Assembly: GCA_947040495.1 (NCBI GenBank)
Contig: CAMRBQ010000001.1
Location: 49,919-113,918, forward strand
Source of the DNA: an uncultured Spirochaetia bacterium
Lineage (GTDB): Bacteria > Spirochaetota > Brachyspiria > Brachyspirales > Brachyspiraceae
Length of the DNA: 64,000 nucleotides
Direction: 5' to 3'
Part shown: positions 7,205 through 16,794 of the stretch, in pieces
How positions within the stretch are numbered: the first letter of the stretch is position 1
How the letters are laid out: every line of letters starts with the position of its first letter
Made by a program: the position numbers and the translations under genes
Notes under the pieces: model-generated
Told to the model about the DNA's origin: nothing
What the model saw: the letters and a program-made list of their open reading frames with translations, nothing else
Databases searched by the model: none

Positions 7205-9931
7205 CTAATGTATTTCACCCCAAGAATAGCCCTTAGCAATATCTACCAATAGTGGGACAGTCAATTTATAGGCATTTTCCATGCTATCTTGTACAACTTC
7301 CATAGCATGCTCACTTTCATTTTCAGCAACTTCGACAACGAGCTCATCATGGACTTGCATAATAATTGATGCATTCTTAAAATCTTTTTTAAATTTATTG
7401 TTGAGGTCTATCATCGCAAGCTTTATAAGGTCCGCCGCACTGCCTTGTATCACTGTATTTATAGCCATCCTCTCTGCCTCATTTCTAATACTAGCATTTT
7501 TATTATTTATTGTACTCGTAAAATCTCGCCTTCTATCAAGCATTGTACGCACCTCAAGTTTCTCTCTAACATCATCAAGCACTTTATCAAAATATGGCTT
7601 CACATCTGAATACATAGAAAAATAGCCTTTGATAAAACTCTCCGCTTCTTTTCTACTTATATCTAATTCCCTTGAAAGCCCAAATGCTGTTTTACCATAT
7701 ATGATACTAAAATTTATAACCTTTGCAACTGAACGCATGGTATTTGTTATATGCTCTTCTTTTACAGAATACATTTTCATAGCCGTTCTTTTATGTATAT
7801 CCTGATTGTTATTGAACGCCTCTACCAAATTTTTATCCGCTGTAAAATGGGCAAGCAGTCTAAGTTCAATTTGTGAATAGTCGGCTGCTATAAGTACATT
7901 GCCTTTTTCAGGAATAAAAGAACCCCTTATCTTTTTGCCATCATCATCACGTATTGGGATGTTTTGAAAATTTGGCTCAGAAGAAGATAGACGCCCAGTA
8001 GCAGTTACTGTTTGATTGTATGAACTATGCACACGCCCTGTTTTCTCTTCTATTAATGTTGGTAGCACATCGATATATGTATTTTTTAATTTTGCATATT
8101 TTCTATATGTTAATAGATGCCTTGCTATTTCATGCTTCTTCGATAATTCTGTTAGAACTGCTTCATCTGTAGAATAGCCTGTTTGTATTTTTTTTATTGT
8201 TGGCAAGCCGAGCTTATTAAATAAAATATTTGCTACTTGCTTTGGAGATTGTACATTAAACTCTTCGCCTGCCAAATTATAAATATTTTTCATAGCATCA
8301 CTAAGCTTTTTAGAATACTCTTCTGACATGCCACTTAGTTTACCTTTATCTATAAATACACCTTTATATTCCATTTCAGCAAGGACTATAAGTAAAGGCA
8401 ATTCTAATTTATAAAAAATATTTTCAAGGTTATGCTGCTTTAATAATGGATTAAATATTTTATATAATCTAAAAGTCATATCCGCATCTTCGCAAGCATA
8501 GTCAACGACAACATTAATATCTACATCGAGAAGTGTGAGTTTCCCCTTGTCTGTAATATCTTTATACTTTGTCATTTTATAAGAAAGATATTCGCTAGCC
8601 AAATCGTCAAGGCTATATTTATATTTGCCCGAGCTTATTAAGTACGCTGCTATCATCGTATCAAAATATATATTTGAAAATGATTGGCCTATAGACTTAA
8701 GCATTTGATATTCATATTTGAGATTATGCCCTATAATATTAATATCTTTTGAAGCAAATAATTGAAATACTTTTGCCAAGCATTTATCACAATCAATATT
8801 AGTTCGCCCAGAAACATCCAAATAAAATGCCTCATTCTCTTTATAAGAAAATGCTATACCTATAATTTTATCTTGAAATACATTAAGCCCAGTAGTTTCA
8901 AAGTCGACAGCAACTTTTTTTTGACTATTAATTTCACTAATCATATTATCAAGTTCTATTTCATTTTCGATTAGATAGTAGCTAACATTTGTTATAATAT
9001 TTGGTTTTTCTTCTGTCTTTACTCTTGCCTCTTTCATCTCTTTTGCTTTATTAGGGCAATCAATATATTCGAGTATTTTTTTTCTAACCTGATTTAATTC
9101 GAGAGTATCTAATATTTTCATAACATTATCGCTATCAACTTTTTTTATAGTATATTTATCATAATCAATATCTATTGGCATATCTAATTCTATTGTAGCA
9201 AGCTTATAACTCAAATAGGCATTGTCTTTGTCTGCTATAAGTTTCTCTTTTAATTTACCCGATATAGATTCTATATTTTCATATACACCATCGAGGCTGT
9301 CATATTCTTCTAATAATTTTAATGCAGTTTTCTCACCAACGCCCTTAACACCAGGGATATTATCAGAGGCATCGCCCATTAAAGCCAGTAAATCAATAAT
9401 TCTGTTTGGGGCAACACCACGCTTTTCAAACACACCACTTTCATCATATTCGATAAGGCTATTTTCTCTCGACGAAGATACTATATGTGTGCTATCATTT
9501 ACAAGCTGCATTATATCTTTATCTGGTGAATATATGAGCGTATCTATATTATTTTTTTTATTCGCTTTGGCAATTGTTCCAATTATGTCATCGGCTTCAT
9601 ATTCATTATGTGCTATTTTGGTGATACCCATACTATCTAGCAAATTATAAAGCGGCTCTATCTGTGCTCTCAAATCATCGGGCATGCTCTCTCGATTAGC
9701 CTTATACTCGCTATACATTTTTCTTCGGAATGTGTCTTTTGTAGAATCGACAGCCACAACAATATAATCTGACGGATATGTTTCTATTAATGAAAAGTAT
9801 GTACGCATAAATCCGTGTATTGCTGAAGTGTTCATACCTTTGGAATTGGTAAGCGGATTTTTTATAAATATAAAATAGTATCTATAAAGTATCCCAAATG
9901 CATCTATAATAAGTAATCTTTTATTTGCCAT
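7205..9931 (-). CDS. polA: DNA polymerase I with 5'-3' and 3'-5' exonuclease domains
   Basis: 908 residues, full length for Pol I. The N-terminal ~290 residues are the 5'-3' flap exonuclease (LLIIDAFGILYRYYF, ADDIIGTIA, ALMGDASDNIPGVKGVGEKT). The middle proofreading domain keeps its acidic residues (VDFETTGL, GHNLKYEYQML, ACEDADMT), unlike many Pol I proteins in which it is inactive. The polymerase domain has motif A DYSQIELRLLAH, motif B RSVAKVINFSIIYG and motif C QVHDELVVEV. It fills gaps and removes RNA primers in replication and repair. AGGAAAA precedes the ATG. The Nudix gene follows 33 bases after its stop. Confidence 0.97.
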   Translation of the reverse strand: MANKRLLIIDAFGILYRYYFIFIKNPLTNSKGMNTSAIHGFMRTYFSLIETYPSDYIVVAVDSTKDTFRRKMYSEYKANRESMPDDLRAQIEPLYNLLDSMGITKIAHNEYEADDIIGTIAKANKKNNIDTLIYSPDKDIMQLVNDSTHIVSSSRENSLIEYDESGVFEKRGVAPNRIIDLLALMGDASDNIPGVKGVGEKTALKLLEEYDSLDGVYENIESISGKLKEKLIADKDNAYLSYKLATIELDMPIDIDYDKYTIKKVDSDNVMKILDTLELNQVRKKILEYIDCPNKAKEMKEARVKTEEKPNIITNVSYYLIENEIELDNMISEINSQKKVAVDFETTGLNVFQDKIIGIAFSYKENEAFYLDVSGRTNIDCDKCLAKVFQLFASKDINIIGHNLKYEYQMLKSIGQSFSNIYFDTMIAAYLISSGKYKYSLDDLASEYLSYKMTKYKDITDKGKLTLLDVDINVVVDYACEDADMTFRLYKIFNPLLKQHNLENIFYKLELPLLIVLAEMEYKGVFIDKGKLSGMSEEYSKKLSDAMKNIYNLAGEEFNVQSPKQVANILFNKLGLPTIKKIQTGYSTDEAVLTELSKKHEIARHLLTYRKYAKLKNTYIDVLPTLIEEKTGRVHSSYNQTVTATGRLSSSEPNFQNIPIRDDDGKKIRGSFIPEKGNVLIAADYSQIELRLLAHFTADKNLVEAFNNNQDIHKRTAMKMYSVKEEHITNTMRSVAKVINFSIIYGKTAFGLSRELDISRKEAESFIKGYFSMYSDVKPYFDKVLDDVREKLEVRTMLDRRRDFTSTINNKNASIRNEAERMAINTVIQGSAADLIKLAMIDLNNKFKKDFKNASIIMQVHDELVVEVAENESEHAMEVVQDSMENAYKLTVPLLVDIAKGYSWGEIH

Positions 9932-10016
9932 AATATTTTCCTTGTAGATTATTTTATATTTTTTTCATTAATAGTAAAGGTACTGTGTACACTTAAGTTA
10001 TACATTGAAAAGATAT

Positions 10017-10045
10017 CTAATACTTAAAATATATACAAGTATTAG
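10017..10045. repeat. perfect 9-bp inverted repeat downstream of the first Omp gene
   Basis: CTAATACTT (10017-10025) and AAGTATTAG (10037-10045) flank an 11-base AT spacer. Two short palindromes, GTGTACAC and ACTTAAGT, overlap at about 9986-9998 just beyond it. The region lies between polA and the terminator of the Omp gene at 10176. No function is assigned; it may be an RNA hairpin or a relic of a mobile element. Confidence 0.5.
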
Positions 10046-10084
10046 ACAGCCTATATAACGGGCTACTTAAGCATACGCAGTATT

Positions 10085-10114
10085 AAAAAAGCCCCACCGA
10101 TAAAGGCAGGGCTT
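10085..10114 (-). terminator. rho-independent terminator of the first Omp gene
   Basis: On the minus strand AAGCCCTGCC and GGTGGGGCTT pair across a short loop and are followed by a T run. The stem-loop is the same as the one at 12059-12088 after the second family member, which shows that the terminator was copied with the gene. Confidence 0.88.
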
Positions 10115-10175
10115 ATAATTTTTTTGTTCTCTATTCTATTAAAAAATAATTGTTAGCAATAAAATAAATTAGAAA

Positions 10176-10910
10176 TTACTTCCATTTACTATTGAAAGCA
10201 TATCTATAAGTTAAAGCTACACTAAAATCATCCTGAAACCAATCAGCTACACTATCTACACCAGCAGAAGTAGCATAAGGTCTTAACAGATTTAAGTCAT
10301 AACCCACTCTTACACCTATATAATGTGAAGTAGCAATTCTAAATTCTTGACCAAGAGCAAAAGCAATGTCTAATGTAAATGGAGCTGCCTTTATCATAAT
10401 AGCATCATCACCTTTTATTTCTTCTATATTACCAGTATCATAATTATAATCTTTACCTGACTGTGTTTGATAGGCAGAAATAGGGATGCCAAGTTTGACA
10501 CCAGCAGAAAGATATGTTACACCCAATCTATACTCAAACTGACCACGTAGCATAACAGGGATATATATCTCGCTTCTTGTAGTAGCAGAAATAGTATCCA
10601 TATCACCAAATTTCTGAGTATAATTGAATGTAGAGTATTTAAATCCAACACCTGTTTCTAATGCTAAAAAAGGAATAAATTCAAACATAACATTAACTTG
10701 AGGTACCAAGTTAAAAGTTATTTTCTTCATGACATCAGGATTTTCTTTGACGACCTCATTGATACTCTTAACCATATCTGTAGCATCTGTACCATGGAAT
10801 ATTGGCATACCAGCTCCAAACGATGCTCCTACCGAAATCTCTACTGCATAGAGGCTTGTATTTATAGCAAGCAAAGCAATCATCACACATAACAATTTGT
10901 TTAACTTCAT
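10176..10910 (-). CDS. small exported outer-membrane-type protein, family member 1
   Basis: 244 residues from the ATG at 10910. I prefer this start because AGGAG lies about 10 bases upstream and a classical signal peptide follows (MKLNKLLCVMIALLAINTS, then LYA before VEIS). The mature part has alternating hydrophobic strands (EFIPFLALETGVGFKYS, YIGVRVGYDLNLLRPYATSA) and ends LTYRYAFNSKWK, as expected for a small beta-barrel. It is paralogous to the genes at 12119 and 13030 and the broken copy at 51937. A role on the cell surface is inferred; ligand unknown. TTGACT lies upstream, as in the sister genes. Confidence 0.8.
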   Translation of the reverse strand: MKLNKLLCVMIALLAINTSLYAVEISVGASFGAGMPIFHGTDATDMVKSINEVVKENPDVMKKITFNLVPQVNVMFEFIPFLALETGVGFKYSTFNYTQKFGDMDTISATTRSEIYIPVMLRGQFEYRLGVTYLSAGVKLGIPISAYQTQSGKDYNYDTGNIEEIKGDDAIMIKAAPFTLDIAFALGQEFRIATSHYIGVRVGYDLNLLRPYATSAGVDSVADWFQDDFSVALTYRYAFNSKWK

Positions 10911-11016
10911 AGTGTTAAATCTCCTGATAAATAAAATCGGAACATTAAGTTCCATGTAAAAAAAGCAAAAGTCAATCGTATAACCATAAAAATTAGAAAA
11001 AATTAGCAAAATAAGC

Positions 11017-11910
11017 CTATCTTATAACCATTTCACCACTTGCACTATATATTTCATACCATTCAGAATGTTTGATTTTTATATCCAAAGCATGAACTGC
11101 GATACCAAGCCTTTCAATATTACTACTGCCAGAAATAGCAAGAGCAGCAACAGGGTGATGCATTATCCAAGCATATATAATCGCTTCAGGTTTTTCATTA
11201 TATCTATCTGCTATCTCTTTTATTTTATCAAAAGCCTTTTTATAACGCTCTTCATCTGAAGTAAATATATTGCCACCCGCAAGTGGAGACCATATCATAG
11301 GATGTATTTTTTTTTCTGTAAGAACATCTATCATGCCACTTTTAAAATGTTCAAAACATACAGGGCTAAGTTCTATTTGATTTGTTACAAGTATATTTTC
11401 TGATGCATTATTTAGGGCATTAAATTTATATGGGTCAAAGTTTGAAACACCAGCCTCAATAATTAATCCTTCTTTTTTTAAATCAATCAAAGCCCTGGCC
11501 GTTTCATAAAAATCAATACAAGGGTCTTCACGATGTATAAGATATAAATCGATATAATCTGTATTAAGCCTTTTTAAACTCGCATGGCAGCTTTCTTTTA
11601 CTCTTTTATATGTTGTGTCATAATAAGTAAAATTTTTTCCATTTATATTTTGTATAGAAATACCTGTCTTTGAAACAATCTCAACTTTATTTCTAATCGA
11701 TTTGTCAAAAGAAAAAGCCTCCCCCATCATAGATTCGCAAGCACCACCAGCATAAATTTCAGCGGTATCAAAAGTAGTTACATCAAGCTCTATACATTTA
11801 TTCATAAAAGAAGCTAAATCTTCTTTTGAAAAATTCCAGCTATCTAATCTCCAAAACCCCTGTACAATAGAAGAAAGTAAAAGTTCTTCACTGAATTTAA
11901 TTTTTTTCAT
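11017..11910 (-). CDS. aldo/keto reductase (YdhF-like)
   Basis: 297 residues of the aldo/keto reductase TIM-barrel family, which reduce carbonyl compounds with NADPH. The tetrad is visible: Asp and Tyr in FDTAEIYAGG, Lys in VEIVSKTG and His in DLYLIHRED. The closing region AISGSSNIERLGIAVHAL is typical of cofactor binding in the YdhF group. AAGGAAAA precedes the ATG. The gene sits between members 1 and 2 of the outer-membrane family on the same strand and has its own promoter at 11948-11976, so it looks inserted into a tandem array. Physiological substrate unknown. Confidence 0.9.
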   Translation of the reverse strand: MKKIKFSEELLLSSIVQGFWRLDSWNFSKEDLASFMNKCIELDVTTFDTAEIYAGGACESMMGEAFSFDKSIRNKVEIVSKTGISIQNINGKNFTYYDTTYKRVKESCHASLKRLNTDYIDLYLIHREDPCIDFYETARALIDLKKEGLIIEAGVSNFDPYKFNALNNASENILVTNQIELSPVCFEHFKSGMIDVLTEKKIHPMIWSPLAGGNIFTSDEERYKKAFDKIKEIADRYNEKPEAIIYAWIMHHPVAALAISGSSNIERLGIAVHALDIKIKHSEWYEIYSASGEMVIR

Positions 11911-11947
11911 ACAATTTTCCTTATGCTAATTAATATTTTGTAAACAG

Positions 11948-11976
11948 AGTCTACTTATTAAAACAGCAAATGTCAA
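11948..11976 (-). promoter_or_regulatory. sigma-70-type promoter of the aldo/keto reductase gene
   Basis: On the minus strand TTGACA (11971-11976) is followed after 17 bases by TAGACT (11948-11953), 37 bases before the start codon. The flanking stretch at about 11970-12046 closely resembles 12890-12963 upstream of the second Omp gene. Confidence 0.55.
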
Positions 11977-12058
11977 TATAAAAATTATGAAAAGGGTTTT
12001 AATATATTTAAATATTATTCATACATTGATTCGCTCTACCTATATAGTATATGGGAAA

Positions 12059-12088
12059 CAAAAAGCCCCACCGATAAAGGCAGGGCTT
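12059..12088 (-). terminator. rho-independent terminator of the second Omp gene
   Basis: Arms AAGCCCTGCC and GGTGGGGCTT (minus strand) form a strong stem followed by a T run. The stem-loop sequence is the same as at 10085-10114. Confidence 0.88.
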
Positions 12089-12118
12089 ATAATAAATAAT
12101 ATTAATTATTAATAAAAA

Positions 12119-12832
12119 CTATTTTTTCCACTTACTATTAAAAGCATATCTATAAGTAAGACTTCCACTCATGTTATCTTGATAAAAAGAAGGGTCACTA
12201 TTTCCACCAATGCTTTTTATAGGGGATAATAAATTTAAGTCATAATTAAATCTAGCTCCAAAATAATGAGATTTACCAAGCCTAACCTCAAAACCCAAAG
12301 CAAAACCTAAATCTATAGCAAAATCATTATTTTCAATATAGCCTTGAGGAAGAATAGCTTCGCCACCTTTTCCATAATCTAAGGCAATATAATCGCTACT
12401 TGGTATAAAAAACTTAGGGCCAATAGAGCCATATAAAAGCATAATACCAGCTTCAAATTGACCACGCAACATAAGCGGTATAGTATAACCTGTTTTATCA
12501 AATAATGGATCTTCACTATCAATCAATGGAAATTTATCAGATATATTCATATCATTTAAACGTAAACGAGAAGTCCCATATCCAAACCCTGTTTCTATTG
12601 CAAAAAATGGTGCAAGTTCAACCATAAGGTCGACACCGAATCTATAAGACAAACCATGACCATTTTCAAAACCTATATCATATAAACCCGCAACATAAGT
12701 AGTATAATCGTCTCCACGAAATATAGGGCTACCAATATCCGCAGAAATACCTACAGAAATTTCAATTGCATAAGCGGCAGTATTAATTGTAAGCAAAATA
12801 ATTATCGCACATAGCAATTTATTAAACTTCAT
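12119..12832 (-). CDS. small exported outer-membrane-type protein, family member 2
   Basis: 237 residues with a signal peptide (MKFNKLLCAIIILLTINTA, then AYA before IEIS) and a beta-strand-rich mature part. The C-terminus LTYRYAFNSKWKK and the stretch YDLNLLSPIKSIGG are shared with the disrupted copy at 51937-52628, which is its closest relative in the window. Compared with members 1 and 3 the middle is more divergent, as expected for surface-exposed loops. AAGGAAA precedes the ATG. Surface location is inferred from the signal peptide and strand pattern. Confidence 0.8.
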   Translation of the reverse strand: MKFNKLLCAIIILLTINTAAYAIEISVGISADIGSPIFRGDDYTTYVAGLYDIGFENGHGLSYRFGVDLMVELAPFFAIETGFGYGTSRLRLNDMNISDKFPLIDSEDPLFDKTGYTIPLMLRGQFEAGIMLLYGSIGPKFFIPSSDYIALDYGKGGEAILPQGYIENNDFAIDLGFALGFEVRLGKSHYFGARFNYDLNLLSPIKSIGGNSDPSFYQDNMSGSLTYRYAFNSKWKK

Positions 12833-13029
12833 AATATTAAATTTCCTTATAAATATAATTTTAAATAAAAATATTAAAAATAATCTAAAGTCAATACAAA
12901 AAGTATAGAGAATATTTTATATATTTAAATTGTTACTCATATATTGATTCTCTCTACTTAAGCATAAAGAATATTACTTATAAAAGTTGGTTTAGGAGAA
13001 AATAATATTAATTATTATCTTCTCTTCTT

Positions 13030-13785
13030 TTATTTCCTATTAAAAGTATATCTATAAGTAAGAGCTACCGCAAAATTATCCTGAAACCAATCTGTATCAT
13101 CTAGCATTGTTTCTGCTTCACTAGGAACAGTATCACCAGATTCTGCAACTACACCAGCAGAAGTAGCATAAGGCCTTAACACATTCATATCATAACCAAC
13201 TCTTACACCTAAATAATGTGAATTGGCAATTTTAAATTCTTGACCCAAAGCAAAGGCTATATCCAATGTAAATACAGATGCTTTAGCTATTATTATCTTC
13301 TTATTATTAAGAGTTGGGTATTCATTTTCTTGTAATAAATAATCTGAAACAGGGATGCCAAGTTTTACACCAGCGGAAATATATGTTACACCTAATTTAT
13401 ATTCAAATTGACTGCGTAGCATAACAGGGATAAAAAATTCGCTTCTTGTCACGATTTTACCCCCAGTTTTAATATCACCATCTTGAATACTATCACTATA
13501 ATTTAATGTGGAATATTTAAAACCCAAGCCTGTTTCAAGTGCCAAAAAAGGGATGAACTCGAGCATCAAGTCTACTTGTGGTACTATAGCAAATGTTGTT
13601 TTTTTAAAATTTGGAAAAGTTTCTTTAAGTAAACCGACATTCCCCATTCTCTTTTTATAATCTAGCCCACGAAAAATCGGAAGCCCTACTCCAAATGCCC
13701 CCCCTAGCGAAATATCTAGCGCATAGGCTGATGTATTTACAACAATCAAAGCAACTATTATGTATAACAATTTATTTAACTTCAT
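13030..13785 (-). CDS. small exported outer-membrane-type protein, family member 3
   Basis: 251 residues from the ATG at 13785, chosen because a signal peptide like those of its sisters starts there (MKLNKLLYIIVALIVVNTS, then AYA before LDIS); an upstream ATG in frame would give a less regular N-terminus. The protein is closest to member 1 (EFIPFLALETGLGFKYST; RVGYDMNVLRPYATSAGV) and ends ALTYRYTFNRK. No obvious G-rich ribosome binding site is seen. A promoter is visible at 13832-13859. No hairpin terminator like those after members 1 and 2 follows it. Confidence 0.78.
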   Translation of the reverse strand: MKLNKLLYIIVALIVVNTSAYALDISLGGAFGVGLPIFRGLDYKKRMGNVGLLKETFPNFKKTTFAIVPQVDLMLEFIPFLALETGLGFKYSTLNYSDSIQDGDIKTGGKIVTRSEFFIPVMLRSQFEYKLGVTYISAGVKLGIPVSDYLLQENEYPTLNNKKIIIAKASVFTLDIAFALGQEFKIANSHYLGVRVGYDMNVLRPYATSAGVVAESGDTVPSEAETMLDDTDWFQDNFAVALTYRYTFNRK

Positions 13786-13831
13786 AATTTTTAAAATCCA
13801 TAAATCCATATTTTTATTTATCTTAAAAATA

Positions 13832-13859
13832 ATTCTAACATACATACATGCTAAGTCAA
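13832..13859 (-). promoter_or_regulatory. sigma-70-type promoter of Omp family member 3
   Basis: Minus-strand TTGACT (13854-13859) and TAGAAT (13832-13837) are 16 bases apart and lie 47 bases upstream of the chosen start. Confidence 0.55.
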
Positions 13860-13981
13860 GATGATTTTTCCATACTTAGAAAATATTATATATTCAAAAA
13901 AAATACTTTTTTATTACTGCAAACATTCAATAGAAAACTATAAAAATTTGATTATCACAAAAAATCTGTTATTATATAGTA

Positions 13982-14668
13982 ATGAATAAAATAAAAATAA
14001 ATGAAAATGGGATAATTGATTTACATACACATTCGACATTAAGTGACGGGAGACTCTCTTTCAAAGAATTAATTATGTCTGCCAAAAAAAATTGTTACTC
14101 CGCAATAGGTTTGACAGATCATGTATATTATTATAATTATAAAGAGATATCTCAAAAGATAATAGAGTTTGTACATGAAAACCAAAACAAATATAATGAC
14201 ATTGTCCTTATACCGGGGGTAGAGATAACTTTTGCGACACCAAAACAAATAGAAACTATAACAAAATATGTACGTTCTATAGGTACAAAATTAATCTTAG
14301 TACATGGGGAAGCCTCTTTTGAAGAAACACCTGCGGGGACAAATGATGCGGCTATCGACTCTTGTGTTGATGTATTGGCACACCCAAGCTATATAACTGA
14401 TGAACAAGCGAAAAGGGCTTTCAAAAATAATGTATCATTTGAGCTTAGTGCTAGAAGTTGCTACTGTTATGCCAATCCACAAATAGTAGAAACAGCATTA
14501 AAGCATGGTGCAAATATAATAATAAATAGTGATGGACATTTTGAAGATACACTTCTTACAAAAGAAAAAGTATTAGATACAGCACAAAATGCCTCTCTTA
14601 CAAATGAACAATTTGCATGCCTTAAAACAAACACTATTAATTTAGTAGAAAGGCTGCTCAGTAGATAA
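13982..14668 (+). CDS. PHP-domain phosphoesterase (histidinol-phosphatase-like)
   Basis: 228 residues. The first PHP motif DLHTHSTLSDG (about residues 14-24) and later TDHVYYY, PGVEITF, VLAHPS and NSDGHF supply the metal-binding His and Asp residues of the family. The length is close to short PHP phosphatases. No histidine biosynthesis genes are near, so histidinol phosphate is only one possible substrate. The gene is convergent with flbB and divergent from the Omp array; its start is at the first ATG after an AT-rich stretch without a clear ribosome binding site. Confidence 0.82.
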   Translation: MNKIKINENGIIDLHTHSTLSDGRLSFKELIMSAKKNCYSAIGLTDHVYYYNYKEISQKIIEFVHENQNKYNDIVLIPGVEITFATPKQIETITKYVRSIGTKLILVHGEASFEETPAGTNDAAIDSCVDVLAHPSYITDEQAKRAFKNNVSFELSARSCYCYANPQIVETALKHGANIIINSDGHFEDTLLTKEKVLDTAQNASLTNEQFACLKTNTINLVERLLSR

Positions 14669-14733
14669 AATATTTTTAATAAGAAAAGATATATAAAGAT
14701 TGTGAATTTATATTATTCTATGATGTAGAAAAC

Positions 14734-15375
14734 TTAAGCACCACCTGCAAGTTCATTCATCAAAGGGCTAGCTCTTTTTTCATACTTCTCAAGTATTCTA
14801 GCTGCAATAACAGGATCAAGCTCACTGATTATAAACGAAGTAATACTCTGTGCCCCTGTCTCTGCTGCTGATCTATCCATTTGATTTAATACATCAATTA
14901 TAAGCTGATCTTCACCATTATTAGCATGCTCTGTAATAATAGCAACAGTAGCATCGGGAGGCATACTAGACCATTTTGATGCAAGGTCTTCAAGTATTAT
15001 TTGATAATTATTTCTCTCTTCTTGCACCTGTTCAAATGTCTGCCATGCGATAGCAAGATTATCTTTTTCCTGTTGCACTTCTTGCTCTATAGAAGCTAGG
15101 TTTGATGATTTTGTTTGAAGTTCAATTGACATAACATCTAAATCTGTTTTTCTTTCATCAAAAGATAAACGCATTTTTTCAAGGTCATCTTTTTCAAGCA
15201 AGTACATATCTTCAATACGTTCTTTTGGTTTATTTATAAATGATGGTAAAACAGGGGATATCCTATCACGCATCAATGTATAATAATTTACAACACCAAA
15301 TATATCAAACATATATATCAAAGCGGTAAAGGCTGCAAGGTTTGCCATAACAAGAAATAAAATACGTAATCTCAT
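14734..15375 (-). CDS. flbB: periplasmic flagellar collar protein FlbB
   Basis: 213 residues. One N-terminal membrane segment (about 4-24) precedes a long coiled coil (about 50-125, rich in Glu, Lys and Gln) and a C-terminal helical domain with SMPPDATVAIITE and LDPVIAARILE, which resembles the MgtE-N/MotE-like fold. This layout matches spirochaetal FlbB, a collar component that links stator and motor of the periplasmic flagella. It is the strongest lineage marker in the window. It stands alone here; no other flagellar gene is adjacent, whereas in other spirochaetes it is usually in a motility operon. Confidence 0.78.
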   Translation of the reverse strand: MRLRILFLVMANLAAFTALIYMFDIFGVVNYYTLMRDRISPVLPSFINKPKERIEDMYLLEKDDLEKMRLSFDERKTDLDVMSIELQTKSSNLASIEQEVQQEKDNLAIAWQTFEQVQEERNNYQIILEDLASKWSSMPPDATVAIITEHANNGEDQLIIDVLNQMDRSAAETGAQSITSFIISELDPVIAARILEKYEKRASPLMNELAGGA

Positions 15376-15501
15376 AATTTGTATATTATAATTATTTTAT
15401 CTTTTTTGCAACATCTTATAAAAATATATTTTATTTTTTATGCAATAAATCAAAAAATTCTAAATTTAATTATCCTTATATCTAAGTGAACAATTTATCC
15501 A

Positions 15502-15891
15502 TTATTTAGTACAAATATCATACTTTTCATCATCAATATATGCATTGGTATATAAATATAAGGTATTAAAATTTTGGCCATCTAACACAACACGTACTGT
15601 GCCAGTATAATAGTCTAACCTCGTATCATTAGCACCAATAGTTGATATAAAGAGAGATTGAAACATGGTAACACTAGTAACTGGATCTTTTTCAACTGTT
15701 CCATCTTCTTTTAATTTTGGTATTTTTATCTCAATAGTTTTGGCATCGTTAGGTATAGTTACAGTATACTCAAGTGGCGTATTTTGATAGACACCAACTC
15801 TACTAGAAAGAGGCGGTAAAGGCTCTGTATAACCACAAGAAGCCACAAAAATTAATATCAGCACCAAAAGTAGAAATATAGTTTTTTTCAT
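15502..15891 (-). CDS. small lipoprotein of unknown function
   Basis: 129 residues with a type II signal peptide: MKKTIFLLLVLILIF followed by the lipobox VASC, so Cys19 would be lipidated. The mature part has no motif I recognise and looks beta-rich. It lies 126 bases upstream of flbB on the same strand and could share a transcript with it. Membrane-anchored location is well supported; function is unknown. Confidence 0.7.
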   Translation of the reverse strand: MKKTIFLLLVLILIFVASCGYTEPLPPLSSRVGVYQNTPLEYTVTIPNDAKTIEIKIPKLKEDGTVEKDPVTSVTMFQSLFISTIGANDTRLDYYTGTVRVVLDGQNFNTLYLYTNAYIDDEKYDICTK

Positions 15892-16049
15892 TTAATTAAT
15901 ATATCCAAAATTTCATCTAAATATAGAACATTTGCTTTATCAAAAAAGTCAAATATATATTGTCAACAGATAAATTGTACCATAATAAATAAAAAAGACA
16001 ATATAACTTGAATAGTTAAAATACTATATTTTTAATCGCTTTGAAAATA

Positions 16050-16078
16050 TTGACATTCCTTTATCCATTGTATACAAT
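16050..16078 (+). promoter_or_regulatory. sigma-70-type promoter of the zinc-ribbon gene
   Basis: TTGACA (16050-16055) and TACAAT (16073-16078) are 17 bases apart, 35 bases upstream of the ATG at 16113. Confidence 0.65.
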
Positions 16079-16112
16079 TAATAACTTATAAATGCTTTTT
16101 ATGGGGATTAAA

Positions 16113-16760
16113 ATGGTATGCAGAAAATGTGGAAAAGAGTTTGATGATAAGGCTCGATTTTGTGATGGTTGTGGTGCAACAATTAAACAATCTACAAGAA
16201 ATATTATTCAAAAAAACAAAACCAAAAATAAAACATTCACTTCTGTAGCGCCTGTTATTGGTGCTATTCTTATAATATTTGTATTAGCATCTCTTAAAAT
16301 AGGCTCTCAAGTAGGATTTCACAAAGTAATAGATATTTTTAATTCTATTGTTAATAAACACCTCGACGCAGAAGAAAATAAAGAACAAAGTATAAATATA
16401 GTAGATGGATTAATAAATATAGAAATAATAAAAAAATCTTCATTTAAACAATATCCAAATACTACAATTGAAGAGATGTTTTCTAAAATATTTACAGGCA
16501 TTGAATATAGTAGCTTTACAGATAATTATGATATAAGCATTGTGGTTATTAAAGGGCATCATGGTAAATATAATTATATTGTTCATTTTATGTTACTACA
16601 TAGTGAAGAATTAAAAAACAAATATAGCGATAAATTTGTAAACTCCTATAGTGATGACTTTTATATTTCTTATACAAAAGTAGGTCCAAATAATTTTTCA
16701 GATGATGAATTTTTAAGTATATTTTTGCCATTTTATGAATCATTAATAACAAAAAAATAA
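16113..16760 (+). CDS. zinc-ribbon protein with one membrane segment
   Basis: 215 residues from the ATG at 16113, favoured over 16092 because TGGGGAT lies about 5 bases upstream. An N-terminal zinc ribbon (MVCRKCGKEFDDKARFCDGC) is followed by a Lys/Asn-rich linker and one membrane helix (about residues 48-68). The rest is a soluble domain I do not recognise, likely outside the membrane. Zinc-ribbon plus single-helix proteins are common and of mixed function, so no role is given. Confidence 0.72.
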   Translation: MVCRKCGKEFDDKARFCDGCGATIKQSTRNIIQKNKTKNKTFTSVAPVIGAILIIFVLASLKIGSQVGFHKVIDIFNSIVNKHLDAEENKEQSINIVDGLINIEIIKKSSFKQYPNTTIEEMFSKIFTGIEYSSFTDNYDISIVVIKGHHGKYNYIVHFMLLHSEELKNKYSDKFVNSYSDDFYISYTKVGPNNFSDDEFLSIFLPFYESLITKK

Positions 16761-16794
16761 TTTTTTAATATATAAAATAGAATCAAAATAATCC

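Noticed and set aside
10064..10075. Interspersed element around tacttaagcata, with near copies at 12955-12966 and 46444-46455
   Set aside because: Only about 11-12 bases match and the flanks differ; two of the three are explained by the duplicated Omp region, so a mobile element is not supported.
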